Below, piece after piece: positions 11,279-21,667 of a DNA stretch of 64,000 nt (position 1 is the stretch's first letter; every line of letters begins with the position of its first letter). The stretch covers positions 1 to 64,000 of the forward strand of contig JAKSYS010000219.1 of NCBI GenBank assembly GCA_022925895.1. Direction: 5' to 3'. Source of the DNA: Fragilaria crotonensis. Its lineage: Eukaryota; Bacillariophyta; Fragilariophyceae; Fragilariales; Fragilariaceae. The position numbers and the translations under genes are program-made. The notes below the pieces were generated by a model, which was given only the letters and a program-made list of their open reading frames with translations, searched no databases and was not told the DNA's origin.

Positions 11279-12166
11279 TTAAACGAGATTGAGCAGCGCG
11301 GCTTTCTCGTTGACTCTGCACACATCGCTGGCACTCTCAACATCAGCTTCATCGACAACAGCAATTGCCACTGCCATTCCAGATTGCTCACCCAGGACCA
11401 CGTCGAGCCCATTGCTCATCCCTTCAACTTGCGACAATGGTGACTCCTTGATGACGCGCAGCTTACGTCTCTGGTACACGACGTCCCGCTCGCCGCTAGT
11501 TTGGGAATTGGACATGCACCAGGCAATCTCCTCATCATCAACCGGCTGCATCCTGAACTGAAAACCAAGACCAACAGTCCAACCAAGTCTACGCTCACGT
11601 TTCAATACAGTCGTCCGAATTGTCTTGACAGTAACACCACGCTGGGCGTATTCAGCATTTAGATGTTGTGCTAGGGAAGACCACTTTTGTTCGAATTCCG
11701 AGAGGACGTCCATATACCGGTGAATGAAAGTCCGATTCACTGAGACACGTATCATGAATAAAGCAATACACAACGCAATCGCCAAAATCAAGAAATACCA
11801 TACCCAGTGCGGTGGATATCCATTTTCATCCGAAAAATGAATCAGGATGAAAAGAGTAATGAAAAAAATGCAAGGCATGAAGGTGTCAAGCGTTAAGACG
11901 TTTCTCTTCACTGGTTGGGCCAGTCCAGCAAGCGCCGCAGTTCGATCCTTCCAAAGTTGACTGGCGCTCTCGACGGCACGCCCCCACGACTCCAATCCAA
12001 TTCCGTTTCGCGCGAACTCAGCCGGCACATGCATAGAACTGTACGTCCATGGGACGTCACGTTGAAGCGTCGCCTGCAATGATGTCTGCTCTTCTTCGAG
12101 ATCATTTCCATAACCCTCGTCCGTTGGTTTCAAGTCAAGCTCGATGTGAAAGGTGTGGTGGGCCAT
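11279..12166 (-). CDS. Family A copy 3 (A3): two-TM protein
   Basis: 295 residues from the conserved start at 12166 (an upstream in-frame ATG lies at 12205). It has the same opening, the WTYSSMHVPAEFARNG segment, two TM helices, SVNRTFIHRYMDVLSEFEQKW and the GLGFQFRMQPVDDEEIAWC domain. The two TM helices are the most diverged part relative to A1, A2 and A4, while the flanking soluble segments are conserved; that points to constraint on the soluble parts. Divergent to B2, with about 750 bp between starts. Confidence 0.7.
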   Translation of the reverse strand: MAHHTFHIELDLKPTDEGYGNDLEEEQTSLQATLQRDVPWTYSSMHVPAEFARNGIGLESWGRAVESASQLWKDRTAALAGLAQPVKRNVLTLDTFMPCIFFITLFILIHFSDENGYPPHWVWYFLILAIALCIALFMIRVSVNRTFIHRYMDVLSEFEQKWSSLAQHLNAEYAQRGVTVKTIRTTVLKRERRLGWTVGLGFQFRMQPVDDEEIAWCMSNSQTSGERDVVYQRRKLRVIKESPLSQVEGMSNGLDVVLGEQSGMAVAIAVVDEADVESASDVCRVNEKAALLNLV

Positions 12167-12912
12167 GGTGAGCGAAAGATTCTGTTCGGACTTGACTTGT
12201 GTCAAGCTTTTTCCTTGAAGTTGACGGCCGGACCAAGTCCAAGAATGAACAGCTCATGCTCAGTGCTCAGACAGGGATAGGCCAGCTCGTGATAAAATTT
12301 AGCTGCGTACATGTGTACCATCTACGTATTATTACTTAGTCAGAAATCGTACTCCGAGTACTCCGATAATCTCTTAATCGAGTAATAGAGTGTATGAAGT
12401 ATGGATACTTGTTATTCGCCGCTCGCCGCTTTTAGTATGAATTTAATTAGGGCATCCTGAACGTTTGCATATGTCATGGGGCGTTACTCAATTGGCACGT
12501 CTTATCGACAGGCGTTCAGGGATTGAATGATGCTTTTTGTCAAACATACCCAGACAATTGAAGTACAGAAGTAGTATCTATGATCGTATGTAATCCGAGT
12601 ATACTCCGAGTACGATGCACAGTACCTACCGGTATCGGCACTGTCGGCTCTCGGAATATTCCTCCAGAAATGGTGTGCAAGTCCCGATCATGCCGAACAT
12701 GCATTACTTATTTCTTCCCCCCCCCCGATGCTGATCAACGATTAGTGATAACGGGTTCACATGTAGGTGTTTGTTTGGCTTGTGTCGTCCACGAAAAATG
12801 GTCCGCAGAAAGTTTCCTTGATTTCGTTTGATCCCAGTCTCGGATAAGCTTTGAAGGGTTAAAGTGAAGTCGCTTGCGGCGGAGGGTCGCAATACTTGAG
12901 CAGCCACTCACA
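12167..12912. other. Divergent spacer between A3 and B2
   Basis: The spacer contains the third copy of the family B upstream block (12840-12890), a nine-base C run near 12718 and several GTACTCCGAGTAC variants (12350-12620). No further gene is seen. It probably holds both promoters. Confidence 0.5.
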
Positions 12913-15072
12913 ATGCGCATGCCTGCTTTCCACAGAATGCTTAATCGCGCGAACACGAATCTGATGGTGAGAAAGGACGAGAATGCCGGAATCACGACCT
13001 TTCCTGCAGCAAACGTATGTTTCTTCAATCACTTCTTGGCGCCTGGTGCGCATGATTCCTTACGATATTGAACTGCGGGCTGCGATTCATTGTGTTGATC
13101 TCAACTCGAGTATAGTTTCACAAAGTGAAAAGAAATAATCTCGTCTTGAATTGTGATCTAACGATGATCTCTCTATCTTCCGACGCAGAACTCGCCTTAC
13201 GAGCCGGAAAGCCTAGACGATATGCCCAAACTCATCGAGACTATGCTGTATGAGGAGGGCGAAAAGAGCGCTGCCGCCGCCAAGCGCATTTCCGAACTTT
13301 GCAATGATAAAAACGCGGAGAATCGTGTCCCTCTGGTATGCAGCGGACAGTACGATGTACTTGTTCCCCTCGCCAAGTGTTTGATTAGGGACAATGCAGA
13401 TGAACATCAACTGGCTTGGTTCGCGCGTCATATATTCAACAATTATCCCATCCCAACCGAGAGGAGGTCACTCAGGCATGAAGCCAACGCCACCCTTTGG
13501 GCTTGCGTCGCTTTGACCAACCTATCCATCCCAACCGAGAATAGGTGGGTCATGGCACTCGGGCCTGAATCCGAGATCATCATTGGGACTCTCTCCAAGC
13601 TTATTGCTCAGGATAAGGAGGAGTCATACTTTGGCTGCATGTGCCTCAATAATCTTTCTCTTCTCGAGGCCTGTTCCACCACAATTATGCAACATTCACC
13701 GGTATCCAAGGGCCAGAAGTCCAAGGCCCCTCTTGATAACGAAGCCTCCCTCCTCCGCATTCTTGAGAAAATTCTCAACAATTTTATATCTCCATTGAAG
13801 TCTACCCCTTTTGAGTCCAAAGCTGCACAGTGGGCTTGTGGATTGATCAAGAACCTCGCCAAGAATGGGGAGAATGCTGCTCTCATTGGGAGAACAGATA
13901 TTCCAAAGTGTGTCACTGAAATTATCCGGGCTGCCACGGCTCCTCCTGTCAACTGGACTACCAACATTGTCAAGCAACTCTCGCCCATCGTGGTCTTCGA
14001 TTGGGCTTCTAATTTGATAAAGAAGAATGCGAGGTCTGACGAGAATGCAAATCTTATAAGAGGGATTGACTCGCAGAAACGCATGACTGGAACAACCCTT
14101 GCCGCAACTGCTCCTCTTTTCAACATAAAGTCCAACTCCATCGAAGACTTCTCGCTATTTGTTATCCTCCACCTTTCTCAATGGCCAGAGACACACGAAG
14201 CGCTTCACAAGGCTGGCGCACTCGAAGTCATCCAACCGCTCATGTTATGTGGAAAGCTCCAAGGCTTGAAGGCCACCATGGCTTGTGCGTTTCTGGGCGC
14301 CGAGTGGTCCGCCTTTCCGGGAGGTGGGATTCCCGCATCCGAAGCAGTCGCAGAGCTCATGGTAAATATTGTGGAGAAGAAGGACAAGGCCGATGAATAC
14401 GTACACACCGTGTTTAAGCTCTCCACTGCTACCAAGGCATACTGTGCTCTATCCCGAGCCGCCTGGAAGGCTGACAAGGGCAGTGGAGAGTTCACAAAAG
14501 TTCTCGCTGTTCCTTCCGCTCTTGCCTTGCATCTTCGAATCATTTCTGACCTGATTGCTTCTGCCATGGAAGATGCCGATGCTGGCGGTACGAAGAACAA
14601 TGCGCCCGACTCTGTGTCCGCTGAACCCGCACACGACCCAATCGTTCCTGATATTGTTCGTGAGATCATGGACCAGCATCAGTCATCTACGTTCGGTCAC
14701 GATCGTGGTACCAAGTGTACAGATGATGCAGTGTCATCAGCGGAATATGCCATTGGGACGATCCACGCGCTCCTACCTGGGATTCTCCACGTTGTGGAAC
14801 CTCCTGGGTGCAATGCCCTTCCGACCAAAAAGGCATGGAGTGAAATCAGTACCATGCTTCTCACCTACGTCAAAATCTGTAATCCTTGTTCCAGCGCCCA
14901 AGTGCAGGCGAAGGATGCTGCAGAAAAAATCGCAGGAGCTGCTGCCATTGGAAAATCGTACCCCATCCTCGAGACATCCCACTATCTTTGGACTCAATAC
15001 CGAAGGTGCGACGGACAACCATTGGATCAATTCAACTTGACACATTTCGACCATATTAGTGACAATGTGTAA
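12913..15072 (+). CDS. Family B copy 2 (B2): intact ARM-like repeat protein
   Basis: Exons 12913-13014 and 13189-15072 are split by a 174-bp intron (GTATGT donor, CGACGCAG acceptor, phase 0), giving 661 residues. The short first exon encodes a basic leader. Helical repeats follow: ACVALTNLSIPTENRW, CMCLNNLSLLEAC and AAQWACGLIKNLAKNGEN resemble armadillo/HEAT helices, with the NLS and NLA turns typical of ARM. The C-terminal half (GALEVIQPLM, AEWSAFPGGG, EYAIGTIHALLPGIL) is also helical and ends in LWTQYRRCDGQPLDQFN. No TM or signal peptide is evident, so a cytosolic or nuclear protein-interaction role is likely. It is the only copy with an unbroken frame and the reference for B1. Confidence 0.75.
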
Positions 15073-15256
15073 CAGTAGCGACAAAACGACGCATAGTTGT
15101 TCAAATGGAAACTATGTTCTGAGATTACGTGTATATATTAACATGAATCAAACCCAACAATAACTCATGCGTGTCAAAGTGAAAAGCTAAGTTAGGATTG
15201 TCAGAATGAAACATTCCAACACTGGTACCGAAAAGATGGTCTAATAGTACCACGGT

Positions 15257-16120
15257 TTACACAAGATTGAGCAGTGCAGCCTTCTCGTTGACTGTACCCA
15301 CATCGCTGGAATTCTCAACATCTACTTCATCGACAACAGCGATTGCCACTGCCATTCCAGATTGCTGTTCACCAAGGACCACGTGAACACCATTGCTCAT
15401 CCCTTCAACTTGCGACAATTGGGACTCCTTGATGACGCGCAACATGCGGCTCTGGTAAACGTCGTCCTCTACATCACTAGTTTGGGAATTGGAAATGCAC
15501 CATGCAACCTCATCGTCATCGACCGGCTGTATCCTGAACTGAAAGCCAAGACCGATAGTCCAAGCAAGTTTATGCCCGCGTTTCAAAACATGTTTCCGAA
15601 TTGTCTTCACAGAAACACCACGCTGTCCGTATTCAGCATTAAGATCTCGTGCTAGGAAAGACCACTTTTGTTCGAACTCCGCGAGGACATTCATATACTG
15701 GTGAATGAAGGACCGATTCACTGAGACAAGCATTATGCTCAACACAATGATCCCAAAGATGATAAACCACACCCCGATATCAGGATCTCCGTTTGAATTC
15801 AAGAACAAAAGCGCAATGACAATGAGCAACACAGTGGTAAACCGATTACGGGATTGTTTCGTCGCGGTATGGGAGACTGCAGCAAGCGCCGCAGTTCGCT
15901 CCTTCCAGAGTTGACTGGCGCCTTCGACGGCTCGGCTCCACGACTCCAGCCCAATTCCAGTTCGCGCGAACTCAGCCGGCACGTGCATGGAACTGTACGT
16001 CCATGGGACGTCACGTTGAAGCGTCGCCTGCAATGATGTCTGCTCTTCTTCCAGATCACTTCCCAATGTCTTGTCCGTAGGTTTCAAGTCAAGCTCGATG
16101 CGGAAGGTGTGGTTGGCCAT
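15257..16120 (-). CDS. Family A copy 4 (A4): two-TM protein
   Basis: 287 residues from the conserved start at 16120 (an upstream in-frame ATG lies at 16162). It opens MANHTFRIELDLKPTDK, then WTYSSMHVPAEFARTG. The first TM region is shortened relative to the other copies, TM2 leads into SVNRSFIHQYMNVLAEFEQKW, and the GLGFQFRIQPVDDDEVAWC domain is intact. Convergent with B2, with 184 bp between stops. No downstream B copy is found, so this is the right edge of the array. Confidence 0.7.
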   Translation of the reverse strand: MANHTFRIELDLKPTDKTLGSDLEEEQTSLQATLQRDVPWTYSSMHVPAEFARTGIGLESWSRAVEGASQLWKERTAALAAVSHTATKQSRNRFTTVLLIVIALLFLNSNGDPDIGVWFIIFGIIVLSIMLVSVNRSFIHQYMNVLAEFEQKWSFLARDLNAEYGQRGVSVKTIRKHVLKRGHKLAWTIGLGFQFRIQPVDDDEVAWCISNSQTSDVEDDVYQSRMLRVIKESQLSQVEGMSNGVHVVLGEQQSGMAVAIAVVDEVDVENSSDVGTVNEKAALLNLV

Positions 16121-16765
16121 GGTGAGAGAAAGAGTTTGGATACTGTTCGGTTTTGTGTGCAAAACGACTAAGTTCTGTCAATTTGTTATCCTTGAAGTTG
16201 AAAATACAGGTGCGACAGTGATGATGTACTCTGTTGGTGTCTATATATGAGAATATGAGAGCCAGGAGCACACGCTCACATACCGAGGAGGCAGATAGGC
16301 CATCGCGTGATAAATGATAATAAACGATAGCCAATTTAAGAATCATCATTTGTATTCTCATATGTATATATTCATATCATACGTACGCCGGTACTAAAAA
16401 AAACCTCGGAGTACCAGGTACGAGTACAGTACAGCGAATACGCCCTATACTGCTGGTTGCTGGTACTGGTACATACTTCGAAACTGCGGTAGAAATGTAC
16501 TCCGGAATCCGGAATAATACGGTACTGCGTAATGGGTAATGGGGCTGGACAATTCGCACAACAAAGCAGCAGACACTGGAGTCTTGAGTCTGTACGTCTG
16601 TACATATACAGACACGTATGTAACATTACAATCGGTGAGTACGTCACTTTTAGTCCGAAGATAGTCAACTCTGAGAGGTATCCACACTGAAGCCACAGAC
16701 GCAGAAACATCTATCAACTATAGCCAACACTCGGCACCGCGCTGTGTTTTGTTGAAAGCAGTGAC
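16121..16765. other. Spacer, no gene seen
   Basis: AT-rich stretches near 16230-16380 and GTAC-rich motifs at 16380-16520 between A4 and the SDR gene. Probably holds the promoters of both. Confidence 0.5.
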
Positions 16766-17782
16766 ATGACGAGGACGATGAATCATCTCAATGTTCGATT
16801 AGTCGTATTATGGCTAGCCTGCATCTCTATTCCATGCTTGGGATGGAATCCTTCAACTATTGGTCGTACCAGCAAGGTCTCAAGTGAAACAAAAATGCAA
16901 ATGAGCTCAGAAACCGGATTCGTCAATAGCGACGCCAACAACAGCAAAGGCGGAGTCCTGCAAGTCACGGTCGTCGGTGGCACTGGATTTGTCGGATCCC
17001 GAGTCTGTCAAATCCTCACAGCACAGGGAGTATCGGTTCGCAGCATTTCCAAGTCGGGCACAGTTCCAAAATGGTGTCGAGATGAGGAATGGTCCTCCCA
17101 AGTGACATGGTCTGCCGTTGATCTCTTGGACGCGACGCCGTCGGCCATTGATGAGGCCATGGGAAACCAACCGGATGCTGTCGTCTCGTGTGTCGGAGTG
17201 ATTGGCACGGATCCCGAAGTTTTGAAGAAGGGCAATGGCGATGCCAACGTGGCTGCCTTTGAAAGTGCCAAACGCTTGGGAGCGAAACGCGCGGCGTTCA
17301 TCTCGGTTTCGTCCGAACTTCTGGCGTGTCGCGAAGACTTTTTGCCAGAATTTATGGGATCCTACTTTGATGGAAAGGAAGCGGCAGAAAAAGCCGCTGC
17401 GGATGCCGTTGGACCAGATTCTCTCACCATCCTCAAGCCAACATTTGTGTACGGTGGCAACTCCTTTGGAATCAACCCACCACGAGTCACATCGGACTAC
17501 GGAGCCATTATTGATCAATTGCTATCCCTGCCTCCAATCCAAATCTGTGCTGATTTGTTACCGGGCATGGTCAAGGTTGCCTTGCGACCACCCGTGTCGG
17601 TGGATACCCTTGCCGGTGCCTGTGCCGCAGCCGCCACGGGGACGCTTGTGCCGCCGGACGGTGGTACTGGTCCACTCACTCTCGATGGCACCAAGGCAAT
17701 CAATGCCGTGATGAAAGTACCACCGTCCACCGGACTCACTGACGCGATTGTGAAGGAATTCAATTGGATCATGGACACGTAA
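16766..17782 (+). CDS. Atypical SDR / NAD(P)-binding Rossmann protein, probably plastid-targeted
   Basis: 338 residues, intronless. Residues 10-26 form a secretory signal core ending CLG, followed by W27 and a Ser/Thr-rich, acid-poor stretch. This fits the bipartite presequence of diatom plastid proteins, which have an aromatic or Leu residue at +1. VTVVGGTGFVGSR (67-79) is the dinucleotide-binding glycine motif, and Y200-x3-K204 is placed like the SDR active-site pair. The overall pattern resembles the atypical SDRs related to NDUFA9 that in plants and algae occur in plastids and plastoglobules. The C-terminal PPVSVDTLAGACAAAA segment fits that group. The substrate is not predictable. Transcribed away from A4. 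Confidence 0.8.
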   Translation: MTRTMNHLNVRLVVLWLACISIPCLGWNPSTIGRTSKVSSETKMQMSSETGFVNSDANNSKGGVLQVTVVGGTGFVGSRVCQILTAQGVSVRSISKSGTVPKWCRDEEWSSQVTWSAVDLLDATPSAIDEAMGNQPDAVVSCVGVIGTDPEVLKKGNGDANVAAFESAKRLGAKRAAFISVSSELLACREDFLPEFMGSYFDGKEAAEKAAADAVGPDSLTILKPTFVYGGNSFGINPPRVTSDYGAIIDQLLSLPPIQICADLLPGMVKVALRPPVSVDTLAGACAAAATGTLVPPDGGTGPLTLDGTKAINAVMKVPPSTGLTDAIVKEFNWIMDT

Positions 17783-18091
17783 GGTAAGGTGGCAACATGG
17801 ATGGGAGCGAGACTCAAGGAACAAGCCATGTCCAAGTAGTAGTGCGACCTTCATCGGCACGCGGCACTCTTCATCGCTAGCTTTATTTCTTTTCCGGATA
17901 GAGAACACGAAACAAGACGAGGATAGATCACGTGCATCGGCGTTGCTACTTCCTGCTAGAACTCTGTAATTATCTATTTCTCTAGAGTAGAGGCATGGTA
18001 GTTCGCGTTACTCGAAACCGCAATAAGTGCAACGTGCAGACCTGATTAGGTCGCCATTCATTTCACTTGCTGCTTGCCACTCATTGGCAAC

Positions 18092-18793
18092 TTAAACGAT
18101 GCAAACATTCAGGGCATCAACTTCGCTGATCACCACAGTTTCCTTTGGTGGCGATTGTACCACACTGTTATTGGAACGATCAAAGTCCTCCTCGTCTGCT
18201 GGATTCATCCTGCAGATAAACTCAAGCTCAAAGGTATCGTATGGTGACCTAAACATAGAATATCGAAACAGGTCAAAAGCATATGCTTCGTACTTGGCGT
18301 CCAGGGCCTCTAGTTGGTGTCGGCAATCATCGACAAGCTGACTCGTTGCATCCCGATCCTCGGACATGATTCCTTCAAGTAAGGCTTCGAGATAACGGGT
18401 CAAAGCCTTAAAAGCCAATATAAACCCCCCAGACCATATCAATGAATATGGCAATCCCGTATAAGCATATATGACAATAGCCGTACACATAACAAGAAGA
18501 ACACAAGACAAGTAGGCAAAGAAAAAGATGAAAAAGATCCAGAGTCTCCATTCCCTCCGACTCCACAGAACTTGTCGCTTCTTCCAAAATCCATCACTGA
18601 CAATGTCATATTCTTGTTGCCAATGTGATAAAGGCATTCCTGCTCGCGCGGGCGCTTCTGGCACGGTATTACGACTGTAAGACAAACGCATCGAAGGAGG
18701 AAAAAACAAGGTAGGCCCACACAACCAAATGATTTTCCAAAGAACCGTTGTTGGTTTTGTAAGTTCCAAGGTCACCACAACGTGGTACCTCAT
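18092..18793 (-). CDS. Diverged family A relative (two-TM protein)
   Basis: 233 residues from the ATG at 18793; upstream in-frame ATGs at 18808 and 18889 are alternatives. The start is chosen because MRYHVVVTLELTKPT then lines up with MAHHTFHIELDLKPT of family A. The shared layout continues: YSRNTVPEAPARAGMPLSHW matches WTYSRTHVPAEFARTGIALESW, then two TM helices (about 84-110 and 115-132), a helical segment and a C-terminal domain with FELEFICRMNPADEEDF matching GLGFQFRMQPVDDEEVAW. Identity is low but collinear, so it is probably an old paralogue outside the recent array. Confidence 0.6.
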   Translation of the reverse strand: MRYHVVVTLELTKPTTVLWKIIWLCGPTLFFPPSMRLSYSRNTVPEAPARAGMPLSHWQQEYDIVSDGFWKKRQVLWSRREWRLWIFFIFFFAYLSCVLLVMCTAIVIYAYTGLPYSLIWSGGFILAFKALTRYLEALLEGIMSEDRDATSQLVDDCRHQLEALDAKYEAYAFDLFRYSMFRSPYDTFELEFICRMNPADEEDFDRSNNSVVQSPPKETVVISEVDALNVCIV

Positions 18794-19344
18794 TGTTGTT
18801 TGGTTCATACTGTCGCTTATCGTGAAAAGAGTGATGAGCGTCGTGAAAGTAAGAATCGGTGCGTTTCCGCAACTTGTATGATCATTCATCTTACATGTAT
18901 GACATAGAAAGACATGCAGATGACATATTTAGTTGAGCATATGTTCTTGTATCGTAATTTATATATCATGCATGACGACACACAACTGGATGGCTACGAT
19001 AATAACATTAAAACATACATTTGAGAATATACAACTGTTGCAAATCCTGGATGATGTGTACAGGCAACACTGTGGTACGATAGTACCGTTGGACACTGAA
19101 AGAGGTGACATGCATATCATTCCAGAGCATGGCAACTTTGATCATATGAATTTGATACTTCTTCCTTCTTTGATATATGAATCCTTCGTTATACCTTATA
19201 CCAGATTCATTCAGCGTCTGTACGCCGAACGAGAAAGGGATAGACCATGGGTTTATGGACGTCGATACATCCAGTGTGTACCAGGTACATCGTAAATCAT
19301 AATCTAATTCTAGAGGAGAGGCACGGCTTTTTTATTTCAATTGT
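18794..19344. other. Spacer, no gene seen
   Basis: A 120-codon plus ORF (18933-19295) has no recognisable composition or family signature and is probably chance. Confidence 0.4.
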
Positions 19345-19655
19345 AGTTTGCCATTTGCAACTCATTGACTCCATACTTGTCGCAAACATCCACGGCATAA
19401 ACTTCACAAACAACTGCACTTTGTTTCACTTCCTCTTGGAGCCTTTGTAATTTCATAGGATGGCGATTGTGGCAAACTTTGATTAGAAGGATCAACGTCC
19501 TCCTCCTCGGCTGGGAGCATCCAGCCAACAAATTCAAGCACAAAGGAATTGTATGTTGAAGTACATGACGTTCTTCAAAACATGTCAGTAGCACATTTTC
19601 GGTGTTGCCCAGGGCCTGTCATTCTTGGTGATGGCAATCATCGATAAGCTGTTAT
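19345..19655 (-). pseudogene. Decayed 3' copy of the 18092 gene
   Basis: Nucleotide similarity to the C-terminal half of 18092-18793 is clear. The strings for AACGTCCTCCTCCTCGGCTG, CAGGGCCT and GGCAATCATCGATAAGCTG occur in the same order with matching spacing, but stops and indels break the frame. The similarity ends at about 19655, roughly 80 bp before the Copia 5' LTR, and the rest of the gene is not found beyond the 3' LTR. Confidence 0.65.
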
Positions 19656-19733
19656 ATAGGGAAAGAAAAAAGTTCGAGGTGCCAATAGCGCCCGGACAAG
19701 CAGGGTATGGATTGATTTGAAACCAGATCCCTG

Positions 19734-20058
19734 TGTTGGAAGTATGCAATCTGACCCAATCGCTACCGTCGACTCGAGTAACGGTACGGTGGCAAGGGCG
19801 AATGGAGAAACAGAAATCCATTCACAGACTCACGTCACATGGGCTGACGTAGTAAAAAGAAAGCGCGTCACAAGAGCAATCAAACCAAACCATATGAGTT
19901 TCAAGAGTCGCATTCTCTTGAAATAATCCAGTTAGTAAGCATCAGGGTTTGATTGACTCTTCACGCTTGTTATCAATAGTTTGAACACGCTGCGTTCTTC
20001 ACCATCGCGTTGGGTTTAGGGCCTGTATCGCGTCGCAGTAGAGTTTCACTCTACAACA
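19734..20058 (+). repeat. Copia 5' LTR
   Basis: 325 bp, starting TGTTGGAAGTATG and ending CTCTACAACA. It contains ACGTCA (19832-19837) and TGACGT (19845-19850) as an inverted pair 7 bp apart. Confidence 0.9.
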
Positions 20059-20101
20059 TTATTTCAAGAGAAATACAATTTTCACTACGTATGGAGGATT
20101 C

Positions 20102-20431
20102 CGCATTGACGATCTCATCGCCGAACTACACGCGTTACGGATCCAAGTTGCTCGCCTAGAGACCGAAGTTCACCGCCGCGAGAACAGGATTACGCCTCCC
20201 ACTACCCCTCTGGTAGTAGCCCCTCCGCGGACCCCCGAGTACGCCGTAGGGGACAGAGTACGCATACTCAACAAGGTCAAGAAGCCTGCGACTTGGAACA
20301 ACAGCATAGTGTGGAGCGAGTCCGCCGCAAGACTAGCGACAGTCAGCGAAGTCAGGCCCACTCAGATATTCTTCACCACCGACAACGGAGTGGAGACGTG
20401 GAGAGCCCCTAACAACCTTCGCAAGCTCTGA
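20102..20431 (+). pseudogene. Copia leader ORF: coiled coil plus SH3-like segment
   Basis: An open frame of 109 codons with no ATG of its own; the nearby ATG at 20091 is in another frame, which suggests a one-base shift. The first 30 residues have a heptad pattern (IDDLIAELHALRIQVARLE). The rest, YAVGDRVRILNKVKKPATW to TTDNGVETWRAPNNLRKL, looks like a small beta-barrel of the SH3/KOW type. It lies where diatom Copia elements often carry a short ORF before gag. Role unknown. Confidence 0.5.
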
Positions 20432-20439
20432 GCTCGATC

Positions 20440-21651
20440 ATGAGTAGCTCCATCATTGGTTCCACTGTGACAACCGGCACTGACGCATCCGGGCGTGGGA
20501 GAGGACAGGAAGGATCCTCCCGCAGCGGATCCGGAGGCCGAGGCCGAAATGGAGGACGGGGAGGACGAAACAACCGCCCCAACAGGACGAGGTCCAACCC
20601 CACCGGAACGAGAAGTGGACGAGGGTCTGTTTTAAGGGCAACACCGAAGGAATGAACGGACACGTGTTCGAGTGCTATTTTGAGCAAGGCGACAAGCGCC
20701 AATACGCTCGCACTGTTGAGGCTCTCGAGGGATATGCAAAGAAGAATCTAAAGTTCTCTGAAGACTTTGCCTCCTTGTTTGCTTTTGAGGCATCGGAACC
20801 CGCCATTGAGAAGCCGTCGGACCTTGAACCCGGATACTCTACCACGGACGAAATGATCTGGAAAGAGGAAATCAAGGCGTACGTAAGCCGACTGGGAGTA
20901 CTCAGAGGAAACCTGGCTGCAATATTCGCGGTCGCCCTGGGACAATGCAGTGAGGCTATGAAGGCCAAGCTCAAGTCATTGAAGGAGTTCGAAGCTCGCA
21001 GCAAAGAATGACTGTCACTGGCTCCTCAAGAACATCCTCTCCATAACTCTTCAATTCGACCAGAAGCGAAACGGGTACCTCGCCATCATGGACGCCCACC
21101 AAAACTTCTTAACTTGCAAGCAGACTCAGGAGCAGACGACGGAGGAATACCTCGAGCACTTGACTTTGTGGGCTGACACCATCGAGTACCACGGTGGCAC
21201 TTTTGTGGAGAACTATCATCTCGCCGGGACCCACAACGCGGACGGCACTCCTAGGACCGAGGACGAACGAAGGAGCGCGGCCAGAGATGAAACGCTTGCC
21301 ATGGCTCTCATCAGGGGTGCAGACCCTTCGCGTTTCGGCACCCTCATTGCCGAGTTATCCAACCAATTTGCCCGCGGACGAAACGAGTACCCGACTGATT
21401 TGAACTCAGCGTACAGCCTGCTCGTGAACTATCGCACGCCTACAAACACGAGGCCCAGGAACAGCACCGGAAACGACAACGCTAACAGTCAGCGAACAAG
21501 TCAGACCTCCCCGGCGGCCGAAGAAAGCGCAATGACATTCGCCCAACAGAGCACTCCGGCGGCCGGAAGCCAGGGAGGCCATAACAGCGCCCAGTCATCG
21601 ACGGACCCCGACCGTAACCCCAGCTCCAAACTCCTCCGCCGTCTCAGTTAA
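20440..21651 (+). pseudogene. Copia gag region, frameshifted
   Basis: Three open pieces (20440-20655, 20652-21011, 21088-21651) form one gag when read across single-base shifts near 20630 and 21009. The first is Gly/Arg-rich (RGRNGGRGGRNNR), the second contains NGHVFECYFEQGDKRQY, and the third contains the helical QTTEEYLEHLTLWADTIEYHGG segment and a low-complexity tail. I see no CCHC knuckle. The change into pol at about 21640 is another shift, which could be mutation or an original gag/pol frameshift. Confidence 0.75.
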
Positions 21652-21667
21652 CACCGGCACTACGCTC

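Noticed and set aside
18933-19295. 120-codon plus ORF
   Set aside because: No motif, no splice or start context, and AT-rich sequence; probably chance.
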